Shown here in pieces: positions 23,779-37,500 of a stretch of 64,000 nucleotides of DNA (its first letter is position 1; each line of letters opens with the position of its first letter). The notes beneath the pieces are model-generated. The model was not told the origin of the DNA, did no database searches, and saw nothing but the letters and a program-made list of their open reading frames with translations. Both the position numbers and the translations under genes were made by a program. The stretch is taken from contig AP031352.1 of NCBI GenBank assembly GCA_037833965.1, positions 20,316,501-20,380,500 on the forward strand, in the 5' to 3' direction. The stretch is from Marchantia polymorpha subsp. ruderalis. Its lineage: Eukaryota > Streptophyta > Marchantiopsida > Marchantiales > Marchantiaceae.

Positions 23779-26700
23779 ATGATGAGAAGATCATCGTCAA
23801 GAAGGACATCTTCTGGGGTGCTGCCTGCCACTGCCACCGCATCTGCAGGTGTGGTGTGTTGTGTTGCGTTGTCTTGTCTCGTGTCGGCAATCTCTCTCCT
23901 TACTCCTCTCGATCATCTCCCTGGAATGTGTCCTTACCATTTGTCGGTTGTTTCGGTTATTTCAAAATCTCCTGAAATGGGCGAATTTCGATGTGAGTGT
24001 CGAGATCAGCTCACTGCCAAAAGCTTCGAAATGCTTCCTTCACTTTGAGTTTCTTGTTACGCCTAGAAAGAGTGAAGATGATTTGACGGCATTCATCAAC
24101 TGCTTCTCGCCTAGAGGAATTGGAGTAGCTCAATCCTGCTCGTAGATATAGATCTTGTGGTCCGGTGAACTGTAAGTCAAATTGCGACGGAGCGCTACGA
24201 CGTGCTATGAGCGCACTGCATAGCTTCTTTGGAGAGTTTAATTCAGGGCGATGAGTACGTTACGTTAGCTCAAATGCTTTCCATAGAAAATCCGGACTCT
24301 GCCCGTCCGCAATCGCTTCGCACATGACATGCATACTTGCCGTTGACATCCAATTGTGCTGCATGTCCAGGGAACAAGGCTGCCGCTAAGGAGCAGGAAA
24401 AGATTGATGCCCTGTTTGCTCAGTATGTGGACAGAAACGAAGAATCCTGTATAGGGTGAGTGTCTCTGAGTTCTTCCTTTACCTGATCAAGGGGTGGCTC
24501 TGTTCTATCGTCTTCTCCAACATTAGGCCTTGGTGTAGTCACTCGTCGTTATTGGAAGTGGATTTAGGGGCTCCTACGCAGGCAGTTCCCGTGGCTGTGC
24601 AACGGCTATCATTCCACGGACCCCTTGTTAGATTTACAACTGTACCCGGAGGAAGACTGCGCGCCTGGGTAGCTTGAGGTCATGTGACAAGGAGTCTTTT
24701 TCCTCCTTGTTGAAGGCCCTGTACGTCTCTAAATAGCAATATTAGAGTTGACCTAATTCAGAACCCAGGGTAGGAATACAGAGTCTAGAATATGATCTTT
24801 CTCCTGTTCTTCCCGTGATCCGTTACCGTTATCACATGCATCTTCTGTAAGAAGTGAAGGTGCACTAGACAGTGGTATCCCTTGTGAAAATTGATGTTTT
24901 ATCACATGAGGTTATGCCCATTCGCTTTACGTTGTTGGTCTAAATTGTTCTGCGATCAGGCCTGAAGGAATAGAAGCTTTGTGCCAAGATCTTGGACTCT
25001 CGCCAACAGATATTCAAGTGTTGCTTCTAGCATGGTGAGAACTCAAAGACACTGCACCAATACGTGAATTGCACTCATTATGATTGGGTGATGCGTGATA
25101 TGATTGCATCGGTCAGTACCACTCTTAAACATGTGCAAAATAAAGTTTGCTTACTGGAAGAGGTGGATCTTTTATATATTCTCTTTCGAAGACGTTCTCT
25201 GTGGTGTCCCTGTGTCACTAACTTTGAGTTATATCTGTTTTCCCTCGCCTTTATCTGTAGGAAGTTACAAGCCTCCAGACAGGGTTATTTCTCCCTGGTA
25301 AGTCGTTCTTTAGCCATCTGTGTTGAATTTTTGCATTGTGAGCATTGGTGTTGGAGTGACATCAGTACTGTCGAACCACATAATTTGAAAAACTTATTAC
25401 CAGTGGCGAAGTACTTTTGTCTTTGGTTGCGAAGTTATTGCTTTAGGAAGATAAAGATTGATCGGAGACCCTTCAGTTCTTATACCTGCGGGGCACTTGT
25501 TTCAAAGTATCTTCAGCTATCTAACGAGATGCACATTATACTACTAGAAGAGGTTCTTGTAGGAAACGTATAACTCTGTTCTTGTCATGCTATTGAAATT
25601 TGCTGTCCAAACAGGCAGAAAAATAAGTTTTATTTTAAAACGACCTCGTGAAATGAACTAAAAGTGATCACATTGCGGAGCTAGACAATCTCATTATGAT
25701 CAAGGTGCATCGAAATATGGTCAATCAGTTTTCTCTATGAAATCATAAAACTTTGGTTCTTTGGGGCTGCTTAAGTAGGAATCTGATGAGTACGAAGACT
25801 AGCATTTTAGCCTCAAAAGTTTGTCAAGGTAGCGTGCATCTCTGAGGATGAGGGGTCCGCTAGCCATATAACTCAAGCTTTCAGTCACGCAGTGATATCA
25901 GGAACTGTGGAATTTGATTGTATGATATGAGCTTCTCAAGGGAGAATGCACCTCTAAAGTTCTCTAACCAGCTAGTAATCTCTAACTCAAGCCTCCACAG
26001 TCACACTATGACTTTGGAATATCACACTATCACGAACTGGGGAATATGGCACTCGAGACAATGCGGTGCGATATTACCGGGTAAGGTCAGTTATTTGGTG
26101 CATTGACATACTTAATCCATGTCGATGGGTGATTAGAATTGTTGCCTTTTCCTTGGCTTATATTTGCTGCGGTCTTAATAATATGAGAAGGTTGTATAGA
26201 GGACACCTTTTCAAGTTCCCCACCCGCAATCGTGGAGGAAAAGTTAATAGGGAAGCAAGGACAACCGCACTATACAGGCCGAGAAAAGGCGGTTGTTGCC
26301 TCTGAGCGATGTGTGAGCATACCCTCAAAACACTTGCCTTTAGAGTAGAAAAGAGTTATCTGACAGAAATCTTCGCTTCCGCAATCCAGCTGAGCTTCTT
26401 GATCAGTGGTTGGTCAACACAGAGATGTATTCACAGCATAAATTATCTGCACGATTGTCTGTATCTTCAGTTGGAGGCCGCAAATGATCCCTATCTAAGA
26501 GTCAATTATAACCAGAGTTCACCTTCACGAATTCCTAAACACTAAATTCTGTGTACCACTAAAGTCCAGTCACATGCGATATGAACTTATATAGTAGCTA
26601 TGTAGAGAGAATTATAGTCACTGCTTGTCGCTGTATACTGTATGTTTTCCCATCTTATTAGACGTTAACATTTGCTTCCTGCTCAGTCGGTTTGTGGGGA

Positions 26701-28578
26701 CCTGTATCAGAGTGTAAATGGTTAGCCAGGGGCAGATTTTACACGGTTCCTTTTATTGGACATTTTGTCATTTACCATCTGACCTATTTTCATCAAACAG
26801 CATCCTGCTGCATTCCGAACTCTATTGTGACAGTACCAGGCTCACCAGGCTACCGTCACTTATCATCCATTACTTTCGAAAATAACAGTTGACATTGCTC
26901 CTTAAGAATCTGGATTCTCTGGAGATAATTCACTGTGTTTGTAGCTGTCTAGGACAATTGAGCATCTCCCTATCTCTCTTTCTTCGATGGCCCAGTTCAC
27001 GTGAACTGTTGTTTCTGGTCTACGTGTTGGCTTCACGATTTTTCAGTCCAGGTTGCAAGCGTCACGTATTAGCATGTCAGCATTTGATCTCGGCGATCCT
27101 CAATTTTGGTTTGTTAATTGATGTGCAGGACGAATGGAGGAGAGGGCTGAAAGCTATGCGAGTTGATAGTCTGGAGAAACTTAAGAAAGCTCTTCCAATA
27201 CTTCAGCAAGAGGTATTCCAAGCAATCTGTTAGTGCAGCATTTAGTCAAACCCGGAATAACTGCCATAATACTTATAGTTCATTAAGGACCAACAGATTT
27301 CCAGGTGCAAGTACTGGACATCACTGTCATTCAAGCTCAGTTTCTCTTTGGAGGAAAATTCGGTGATAGTTGCACCCGTGTAACGTTTGAGCATAGCCTT
27401 CTCTTCGAAACTGTCACTAAGGATGGATTATCTAAGCCTCTGGCAGTATCGTATCGAATGCCTAGATTTCAGGTTGAACGTCTTTGCTGTTCTACAAGCT
27501 CATGAATTTCAATCGCCGTTTTGAAAATAGACTAGTATATTTATAGCATATCACGGTCCTTTTGTCATCTCCATCAAAGCAATCTGGATTCTGGATTGTA
27601 TCAACCTTAGAGCTTGTAGATATACATAGGGCAGCATTGCAAAGTAATTGTATAACCGAGTCGTCCTTGTCATGTTTTGTTGTTGCAGGTAGCTAATTTG
27701 TATACCTTCAAGGAATTCTACACATTCTCTTTTCAGTATTGCTTGACAGGTCTTTATGACTTACCCTTTCCCTCAATGAATGTAGGAATGTCTCGTTTAT
27801 ATACTGCACAAGGTAATAGAGAGGACTTTCCAGTATGCGATCCTCGGAGTAAACAGGGCCAAAGATGGTCCTGTTTACTCCGTGGGTATCGTCGTCCCTT
27901 CACAGGCTGTGGATATCTAGTGTTTGTCTTAAGAACAAGCAGATGTGCTGAAACCAAGATTATGATAACTTCTTGAACATTTCCTTCGCTTCTTAGGCAT
28001 CGATTCACTCAGTAGAATCTTTAAGGTAGTCTTATCGGTTTCTACTCTTATTGCAACTCTCAGAACCTCGACAGAAGACTCTTGACCTGGAGACGGCATG
28101 CCAAATGCTAGAGTTGGTACTGGGACCTCGACCACATTTGTCGAACTTCGTACAGTTCTTGCAGGTATCTCAGCTGGCTTGTGAGTAGCGTCTTGCTTTT
28201 TAAACTGAGCAATGGCAATACCTTGGAAGTCCTTAGTTTTCTCAGTTGTGGTTTGATGCTTCAAGGCAGTCTCAGTCCTTCGTCTTTGAAATATCTGTTG
28301 GCTTTTGCAGGAGCAAACTGAGTACAAGGCTATGAATCTTGACCAATGGAACGCCTTTCTTCGATTCTGTGATGAGGTAATTAAGAAATTTTGACTGCAT
28401 GTCTTTCAGTATATACAGTTTGGCGTGGATAACTTCTCTGTTGATGCTCATGATAATTTGTTCTTTGGCTGTTTGCGTGCAGATCAAACCCGACCTTAGC
28501 AACTACGATGAAAATCAAGCCTGGCCATTGCTTCTTGACAACTTCGTGGAATGGGCCCGTAAGGGCAGGAATTGCTGA
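23779..28578 (+). CDS. DCN1-like protein (cullin neddylation E3 scaffold), complete
   Basis: Nine exons join in frame: 23779-23848, 24371-24455, 24960-25034, 25261-25297, 27129-27212, 27689-27749, 28064-28164, 28311-28376 and 28483-28578. All have GT-AG borders; they encode 224 residues. DCN1-like proteins bind cullins and the NEDD8 E2 to promote cullin neddylation, which activates cullin-RING ubiquitin ligases. The protein starts with a basic Ser/Arg tail (MMRRSSSRR) and then has the PONY/DCUN1 fold, with YFSLDEWRRGLKAMR and, near the end, NYDENQAWPLLLDNFVEW. Asp182, Ala206 and Asp212 sit at the spacing of the family's Asp-Ala-Asp cullin-binding patch. There is no UBA domain, so it resembles the short plant type (Arabidopsis At1g15860-like, from memory). 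The start is supported by the family-like MRRS N-terminus and correct phase. The fourth intron (1,831 nt) is much the longest. Confidence 0.9.
27845..27882. repeat. Inverted repeat (16-bp stem, 6-nt loop) in a DCN1-like intron
   Basis: CGGAGTAAACAGGGCC, loop AAAGAT, then its reverse complement with one difference that is a G-U pair in RNA. It lies inside the intron 27750-28063, so it would be transcribed in the pre-mRNA. Confidence 0.85.
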
Positions 28579-30280
28579 GGAGTGCCATCAGGGCTTCAAA
28601 TGGTGTTTTCTTATGGCCGTTTCATGCATTGAGCAAGAAAGACTGGTTACGGACCTAGCTTTATGACCGTGTACAGGTGGTTTTCTGAAGCAGTATGCTC
28701 AGCGTTGGGACTTATTTTAGTGGTTGCAACAGGCAGCACTGCTGATCTTGGATTGGGTGAAGGAGACACCATTAGCGCACTGGATAGATCAAAATGATAC
28801 CGAAAATTGGTGAAATTCTGGAGAGTTTTTAAACGTCTTTGCGGCTCTTAGAGTTATAAGTTGCTCCATTAGAGGCCTTTGGAATTCCCGGAGAATTATA
28901 CCTGCATATGCGCTTCATGTCCAACCATCGAGTTTGCAGTTTAGTGGCCTCTTGCCAATAGAAGCAGCCAAGAGGTGTTCGACCTTCTGAATCTCCTCTG
29001 ACGTGAGGAGTACAACAGGAGAAGTCAGGTGGGAGTGTTGCAGCAGCGGCGTGATGCTTACAATAAAGAACGGTGATCATGACAAATAGAACAAATTCGT
29101 TGCATCTCCTGTGCGAATTTTCATGGCAAGAAAGGGCCCAGTCAGTAAAAAAGAGCAGCTATATGCATGTTGCATCTGCTACGCGCACGCTGCCTATCCA
29201 ATTCGTAGGTTCCTTGGGAGTCTACGAATGATTTCCACTCGCGGAGGCAAGTTTATCTTTCATGATTTAATGGAATTTGGGAAGATTTTCTTCCAATGTT
29301 AACTCACTTGCACATTGCTTTTCGCATAAGTTGGAAGAATGTCCTCTGCGAAGCAAGCAAACCAATGGTTCATGTTTCTTCTCCTCAACAGGATTTTCTG
29401 CGTCATTTTGAAAGCAGAGTAATAGCAAGTATCATAGTATACTTGCTGATGAAAGATGAGCTGTATAATCAGTCCTTGCCAGTTATCCTGCAGTTTTCCT
29501 AGAAACTGACTCACTTAGGCTTTCATCCATACCGCACTACCAAATTAAATTGTCTTTGTCGTAACAGCTGTGCGTAACGCCGTAACAACAGACTCAACTG
29601 AGCGCTACTATCATTGTCAATGAGTGTAAGTGAGTGTATCAATTGGGTTTCAATCACGATTATTTCCTTTCCGAACTCTAACCGGCCATAATAAGTAGCA
29701 CTGGACTGATGGTAATTATGACCAAATGCGACGTCGTATGACATGGGAATATCGGCATTTTGTCGTTTTACAAGAATAAGTCTCCTGACTGAAGAATATG
29801 TTCCTACTATGAGGTGTTCTTTACGTGCCAAGCAGAGGCATTTTGCTTCAAATTTCTACCCAGACCATAACCATGCCATTCAAATCGCGCCCGTGTATGT
29901 TTTGCTTGTAATATTCCAACTCCCATCGTGTCTTGTACCTCAGATGTGGAGAGGTTTGAATTGCGCCGTATGTATGTTTCGCTTGTGGAAACGAGGTGAC
30001 TGAGGTTGGTTTCGTATATTATTTTATTGGCATTCGTTATTTATCTCTGTTGAATATTCAACGAGATATCAGTAATGTCTCTGTGTGTGTTCTTGCATTC
30101 CGTGAGTGAACGCCAATGATATGTTTCACGTTAATACAATGGTACAAGTCTCAAAACAGTATTGATGGGCATCGCTTCATACCCATTTGGAAGCTATGTT
30201 CACCATGAACATTAATGCCAGCCAAAACCCATGGGAATTGATACATGTTAACATTTCTAAAGCTTAGTAACAACTTCTCA
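28579..30280. other. 3' flank of DCN1-like gene; no further gene seen
   Basis: After the stop codon comes a probable 3' UTR with an AATAAA at 29062-29067, then intermediate-GC DNA with short unrelated open frames on both strands. At about 30020-30040 a stretch like TTGGCATTCGTTATTTATCT resembles part of the LTR at 34311 (TTGGCATTTGTTATTTGCCT), a weak hint of the decayed 5' LTR of the next element. Confidence 0.4.
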
Positions 30281-33200
30281 TTGTTAGATAGATCATCAAA
30301 TAAAAAATTGATAGAAGTTCATGAACTTTAATCTGGAAAATTTTGGATCCAAGATCACATTTGATGAATTTGTGATAAATCTGGAAAATCTTGGCGAGTA
30401 GATATCAGATAAGAAAAAAGCTCTTCATATCCTTTGTTCGTTACCAACATCGTACCAGTGATTAGTCTTATTACTTAGTGAATAATAATAGATAGATTAG
30501 ATATAGTCTTTATTATAATAGTCTTTACTTAAATACTTAGTGATAATTAGTCTTGTTTCATCGTGATTGGCAAACCATCAATTACAACGAGATTGTAAGT
30601 GATTATGTTGACGGATAACATGTAACAAAAGATGATATCATCATCTATCCATTCAATCTCTATAGGTATGTCACTGAATGTGACTCAAAATTGATCATAT
30701 TCTAGGAATCACAAGAATGGAAGGCTTTTTAATCCCCAATGATGAATCCAAGTCTAGACATGAATCTTGGCGATGTGGCAAGAGTGACCACATCAAGAAG
30801 GATTGCCACGTGAAGATCAATGGTGATGACTCTTCATTGAAAAATGTGATTACATATTTCAACCTAGAGGAGATAATTTGCTAGATGATGGCATATGATG
30901 ACAAAGATAAACTCGATGTGATTCATCAAAGTTTGTTGATGATGTATGGATTCTTGATAGTGTTGGTTCTTCTCACATATATTATACTGTATTAGAAAGT
31001 TCTTTATAATTTCAATATCAAACGGATGAATGTTTAAAAGAAATGATCAGTAATTTAAAATTAAGGGTTTTTTGGTATTTTCTCAATATCAAACAAATTA
31101 TTCTTATGGTAAACGTCAATACTTTAAGATTGAGATGATGGATCTATGAAGATACACATGTTTGATGAAGTCAAATTTACATTGATCCAAGTTAGATTTA
31201 TGTTTGATATGAGAAAAAAATTGATTGTTCTTGGAATGTTACACCCAAATAGATTTCTTAGAATAAGGTGCTTGATGTTATAGTACGTGATAAGATTATA
31301 CTTAGAAAACCTAAGCAAAATAATTTATACTGGTTAGAGGTCACTACCATATGTGAGGGAGTCAAATTTACTAATCTTGAGTTAAGATGTCTCATGTGTG
31401 ACATTCAAGCCAGTATACAGAGATGGAAGATACATGTTTCTCCTAGAAGAGCGAATTGTTATCTCTCATAGTTAAAGTTGACATGAAATTTTGTGAACAT
31501 TGTATCATGAACAAGAAACACATGGAAGCATTTGATGTTGGAACTTATGGTTTCAACAAGTTATTTGAGTATGTAAATAATGACGTGTGGATATCATTTT
31601 CTAATGTCTCACTCTATGTGAAGTTTTACTATGTATCATTTATCAATAATTACTCAAGGTATGTGTGGATTTGATTATTGACACGCAACAATGAAATGTT
31701 TGCAACTTTCAAGAGTTGGAGTATCCAAGTTGAGATTAAGATTGGACACAAGGTGAGATATTTGCGTACAAATAATGACATGGATGTATTTTGGAGAAGT
31801 TTTGAAATTATTGTAAAAAAGAGTAAAGTATTCGTAATCTCATCATCATTTATATTCCGCAACAAGAAGATGTCTCCAAAAGGTTCAATCAAATAGTGCT
31901 AGACAAGGTGCTAAATATGTTGAGCCAATCTGATTTACCATATGAATTTTGGGATGAAATTGTCATTACCGCCATACATTTGATACATCTTCCTATTTCT
32001 AGTGCAATCAATTTATTGACACAATTTGAATTGAACACAAACGGATGATTAATTATAGTCATTTGAAAATTTCTGATTGTACAATTTATTCTCTCATATC
32101 CAAGGAAAATAGGACTAAGCTAGATTCTATTGTCCAAGAAGTGACGTTTTCTTTGATATGCTAGTGATGTGAAGTATTATAGGTTATAGAATCAAGTAGC
32201 ATGTAAGTTTATTGTCAGTAGTAATGTTACTTTCAATAAGTTTTGATAATTGAAAAAATGGTAAAGTTTGTACTGACAAGGATAAATGTTCACTCAGAAT
32301 GTTGTTGAGGGAGAATTTGATCATTATGTGATTAATGATATGACACAAGAATAAACTCCGATATAGATGGAACAAATTTTTGAGGAATAAAAATTAGAGT
32401 AGCAGGTTATTGTTGATGAGACTCAAGTATCTACATCAATCCATAGATATCAATCAGAATTTTCTACTGTGAGAGCATCAAATCGGATTAATAGAGCTCT
32501 TGTCAAGTATGGTTTATGAGCTAATGCATTCATTGTTGAAGATCATGACATTGATACAAAGGATGATGATGACATTGCTTGATCTTGGAAAAAATGGAAC
32601 TTTCTTTTTACAGAGAAGCTCAAGCTTTTGTCAATAATCTTGAATGAAATGTTGTTATGGAACTTGAAATTAATAATCATTGCTAACTGAAAACAAGATC
32701 TAGGAACTAGTTGAGCTTTCTAATGATCAAACTTTGATTGATTGCAAGTGTATATACAAACTAAAGTACAATCTAGGAGTTGACGAGAAGAATATCTTCA
32801 AAGCTAGGTTGGTGATTAGAGGTTTCATATAGAATAAATATGTGAACTGTAACAAAGTTTTTGCACTTGTAGCAAAATATGCTACAATTTGTCGGATATG
32901 TGCACTAGTTGTGATACTTAGTCTTGTTATGGATTAAATTAATGCAATTGCATTTTTTTTAATGAATATCTAGAGAAAAAAATCTATATGAGACAATCCG
33001 TTGGCTTTGAGTTGAAAGTCCAAGAGAACATTTATTTTAGACTGCTGAAATCATTATATGAATTGAAACAAGCTACTAGGCGGTGAAATACAAGACTTGA
33101 CGAGTTCATTTACAAGATTTTTCACGGTCTGTATGATACTTGTGTATACATGAAGAAATTGAATAATGAAATTTTTGATCTTATTATTCTACGTTTCTAC

Positions 33201-34310
33201 ATGAATGGCATGCTCTTCTTAACGAAGAATCAATCCTATGTTGATAGATGTAAAAATCAATTGAAGTTCGCATTCAAGATGAAGAATTTGAATGAATCTA
33301 AGAACGTTCAAAGTAATTTGGAGAAAAAGATGCTATAGATTGAATCATGGAAAGAACATTTGATGAATATTTGAGATGTTTAACATGACAGCTTCTAAAC
33401 TAGTATGGATTTCATTGTCACATTTTAAACTTACTCAATTCAATGCCCAACTGATGTCTCTGAGAAAGTAAAAATGTCATGTGTTGCTTGTGACCAAGCT
33501 GTGAATAGTCTCATGTATTTGATGGCGTGCAAAAGGCTTGATAATGCTCTAGCAATGAACAAGATGAGGAGTTACATGTTGAGTCTAGGGAATGTTCACT
33601 GGGAAGCAATGAAATGAATTGTCAGATTTTTGAAGAGTACTAAGGAGTATGATTTATTGTTGGATGATTTATTGGTTAATATCAAAAAGATCTGAAAAAT
33701 TTGAAAAAGATCTGAACTAGATTATATCTACAACTCGATATGTGTTTACACTTGATGATAAAAGCATTAGTTGAAAATTTATCTTTCAAAAGTGCGTAAC
33801 TTAATCTACAATTGAAGATGAATATGTAACGACAAAGTAAGCTATTTGATTAGATAGGTTTATCATTAAATGAGTTTGAAATATGATGTTATCAATCTTC
33901 ATTGTTATAGTTAGAGTGCTTTACATCTTGCTGCAAATCAAATGACTAACAACAAAGAAAATTTTTTTTGACATGAGGAATGACATTATCATACATTGAG
34001 TTTTTGATAAAAAGATTGAATTAATCAAGGTAGACGATAAACTCAATTCAGCTGATGCGTTGATCAAAATAATTTCCGTTGGAAAGTTTTAATCAACTTT
34101 GTGCTACTATGCAGGTTTTACATGACTAGTATAAGTAAGGATTCTTAGTATTTTAGTTATCTTTTTATATTATTACTCTATCTTGTTTTAATAATAGCTT
34201 AGTTCTAGTTTAAAGAGTAAACTTTTGTTAGATTTCTCTATAAATTTCTGTTGAGTAATTACATAGATTATGGAGCTTTCCGTTTCCTCAATATGAATTA
34301 AAAGTAAGAT
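30281..34310 (+). mobile_element. Ty1/copia-type LTR retrotransposon, near full-length but dead
   Basis: Copia domains appear in order in decayed plus-strand frames: Gag (about 30320-30480, with KKALHILCSLPTSY), a zinc knuckle (about 30750-30810, WRCGKSDHIKKDC with the first Cys replaced by Ser), protease (about 30945-30985, WILDSVGSSH, where the catalytic Asp-Ser-Gly has lost its Gly), integrase (about 31480-31900, FCEHCIMNKKH, then SFINNYSRYVW, then LRTNND where TDNG is expected), INYSHLKISDC (about 32045-32090), reverse transcriptase (about 32730-33340, with FYMNGML in place of YVDDML) and RNase H (about 33720-34090). Stops and frameshifts are frequent. The order pol = protease-integrase-RT defines copia rather than gypsy. 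Confidence 0.85.
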
Positions 34311-34500
34311 TGTTAGAATTAACTTGGATTTTGGTCTACTCTAGTTAACACGTACTATTAGTTGCCAATATATATACTAATTGGCATTTGTTATTTGCCT
34401 CAAAAAACCTCATTATCATTTGACTGGAGGTAGTTCTAGACTTGGGGAGAACTACATACATTGTATTCTATATCATTTTTTGGTGAATCTTGCTATTTAC
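34295..34500 (+). mobile_element. Polypurine tract and 3' LTR start of the copia element
   Basis: A purine-rich tract (AATTAAAAGTAAGAT, 34296-34310) precedes TGTTAGAATTAAC at 34311, the classic copia LTR start. The far LTR edge is not certain; 34500 is an estimate. A clear 5' LTR was not found. Confidence 0.55.
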
Positions 34501-37500
34501 CATTGTCAATTTTTGGTTTTACTTCTTGAAAAATCCATTTAAAAGTTTCGGCAATCTACAAATCAACTTTTTTCCATATTCAATGGATTATTTCATGTAA
34601 AATTTTTCTTTTCTAATGCTTAAAATTGCTATATTCATATAAATTTGATCAAATATTATATCAAATATTGGAATCATTGCATACATAAAATAAATTATAG
34701 AATATTTTGCTAGCGTTCAATTTAGTTTGTTGTAGTTCACATAATTTTGTTGTGTGAAACTATTAGTTATCAATTTAGTTTTGAATGTTTTTATCATAAT
34801 CAAAATTTTAGTTTAAGTACACATCCACTTGTTATCAATGTAAGATACTTTTTTGGAAATATCCTGCTACTTTTCATATCTTATTTTTCTAATTTTTAAT
34901 TTTTTTTTGGATCTTTTGATGCACTCTATAGAGCAGATTTTGACTCCAATTGGCTTATATTATTTTTCACAATCTTGATGATACAGAATCAATTAATGAT
35001 TTCAGATCATTAAAGGCATAAAAAATTACAATAATTATTTTTTTGTTTAATTGCAACAATTTAACTGGTTGTGGTATTTTGATACATGATTTCTAATTCT
35101 CTATTTCACCTTTTTCATGATTACATTTATATCATAAAAAATTCATATCTTTTAAAATTTGAGTAGTTTACTATCTTTTAAAATTTATAAATTATATTTC
35201 AAATAATATGTGCCAAAAATTATATTTCATGAAGATTTTTCAAACAAAATGTTTAGAGATTAATTGAAACTTGTAACAAACAAAATAATTTTCAACTTTA
35301 TCATATATAATTTATACTAAAATATCAGCCATCATGATGTATTTCAAAAAAATCTTGATTAAGTTCAATTTCAAAACAAAACAACTTTAAGTTGTTAGAT
35401 GTATGATGATAAAATTTAATGTTTCAAAAATTTCAAAGCTTTTCATGAAATCACTTATAACACACACTTATATTCTACTCTAACTTTCCAACTTTGACAT
35501 CTCAACAAGTAATCTTTAATTCTGAAAATTCTCCAATTTCAAATTCTTACGTAGCTCCATTTCTTATTAATTTTTTTGTTAAAATCATTTTATAATCAAC
35601 TAAATTTGAAAATCTAATGAAAAGATTGATTGATTATAATTAGCTCACAATCAATTGATACAATTAGTCAGTCTGTTATTATATAAGTTTATTGGCGTGT
35701 AATTGTATAATTTTATTAATGTGTTAGTTGTATAATCAAGTTTGACTGGTGTATATTAAATTTAACTATTAAGTTTAAACTTTAACTTTCTATAAAAAAT
35801 ATTCAAGATTATTCATCATTTTATACTTTTTTATGAAAGTTTAGATTTCAAATCTATTTTTTTTAAAAACATGTTAGTTTTGATAGGTTCAACTGAGTAA
35901 AAACATTTGATTGATTGGACTAAATCTACGTTTGATTTAGTGGCAAATTATACATCTAGAAGTTTCAAAGTACTCAAAATCATGTTGCCATCTCAATTTA
36001 TGTACTGTGAGTAGTAGAGAGATGGTGTAAGAGTATGTTTAAACAAGGACGTGTAGGTGAAATTTCAATCTTTAAAATTCATAATGAGTAATTAAAAAAT
36101 CATAGAATATAAATTTCAGTGAAAATTAGTCTAGATTTCCGGAATCTAAGCTCTCAATAACAAAAATTAAATACTTTTTAGAAAAGCTGTACTTGAACGT
36201 AATCTCACAAAATTGAATAACGTTTATTAATTTTATTGCTTGTATGTTTGCTTTGTTTTCTTGTGTTGATAATCTAACAACAAATGTGTTGCTAAAAATC
36301 CAAAAGATTTCAAAAAATTTGTCAAATAGCTTTCATTGGTCCAAATTTATTCACTGATGTGATTAAAGAGAGAATTTTGACATCAAATGAGTACAAAATA
36401 ACTCAATATTGATTTACATATTTAAATCCATCCAAAATACACTACTGAATCATATAAAAAAATCTTTAACTTGGATTTGGTAAAAAGTCAAAATCATGAA
36501 TTTACACTGAGCAAGTATAATTGGGATTAGAAAGTTGATTGAAAAATTTATCATTTGAAGATAATACTCTTCATAAATATAATTAAAATAAAAATTTCTA
36601 TAAAATATCTTGGAAAATTATAAATGACGAATCAAAATCCAAGTGTGGAAAGAAGCAAACATTTTCATTTTTAAATCCATAGTGTCAATACTAGTATATA
36701 GTTTGAAGTGTCAGGTTTCAATGATGGATATCATTTTTTATCTAAAAATATCAATAAAAGTATATATTAATTAATTCCAAAGGTGATCTCAAAGAAACAC
36801 TTAATATAATTTATGATATATACTAATCAAATCCAAGAGTGATCTCAAAGAAACACTAAATATAAATAATCAGACAACGTAATTTTTGGAATACGTTGTC
36901 TGATATTCATTATTCTGATGTTAGTGTCATTTATTCAACAATGCACGTCACCTCCATCCAATATGATTATACTTCAACTCTGAATCACACTTTATGTGCC
37001 ATGAGATCCAATGCCTTGAACCTTATCGTGATCTTCACCTCTTAAAATTGACACAAACCTTGTTGAAATTATTCCATTGACATTGACTCTAAGATCTGGT
37101 CATCGTTGAATTAAGTTACATCTTTTGTATCAACAAACCTCAAGACGACGCTTGTCATTATATTCTCCTGGTGGACGTTTAACAACACGACAAAGCTGTA
37201 GCTAGTTGAGAGCTTGACGCAGTTGGCACATAAGAACAACATCTATCACTGATATCAATTTTTGTTCAATGACAGAGACAAATATACAGAGAGGATGTTG
37301 ACAAAGCCAATGTGTGGTTCCCATTTGCAAGACAAAGTACGGACGAAATTACAGATTTTTTTTTATTCAACTCTAAATTGGCGTCATTGAGAGCTACGAT
37401 TGATCTTTTCTATAATAATAGGCTAACAAGTCTAGCTAATGAGAGTTAACAAGATCTTAGTTAACTCTTGATATGAGATGAGATTACACAATAATTAAAG

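Noticed and set aside
27754-28327. Minus-strand frames in DCN1-like introns (84 and 132 codons)
   Set aside because: They cross the intron hairpin and an in-phase plus-strand exon of the DCN1-like gene and have no family resemblance.
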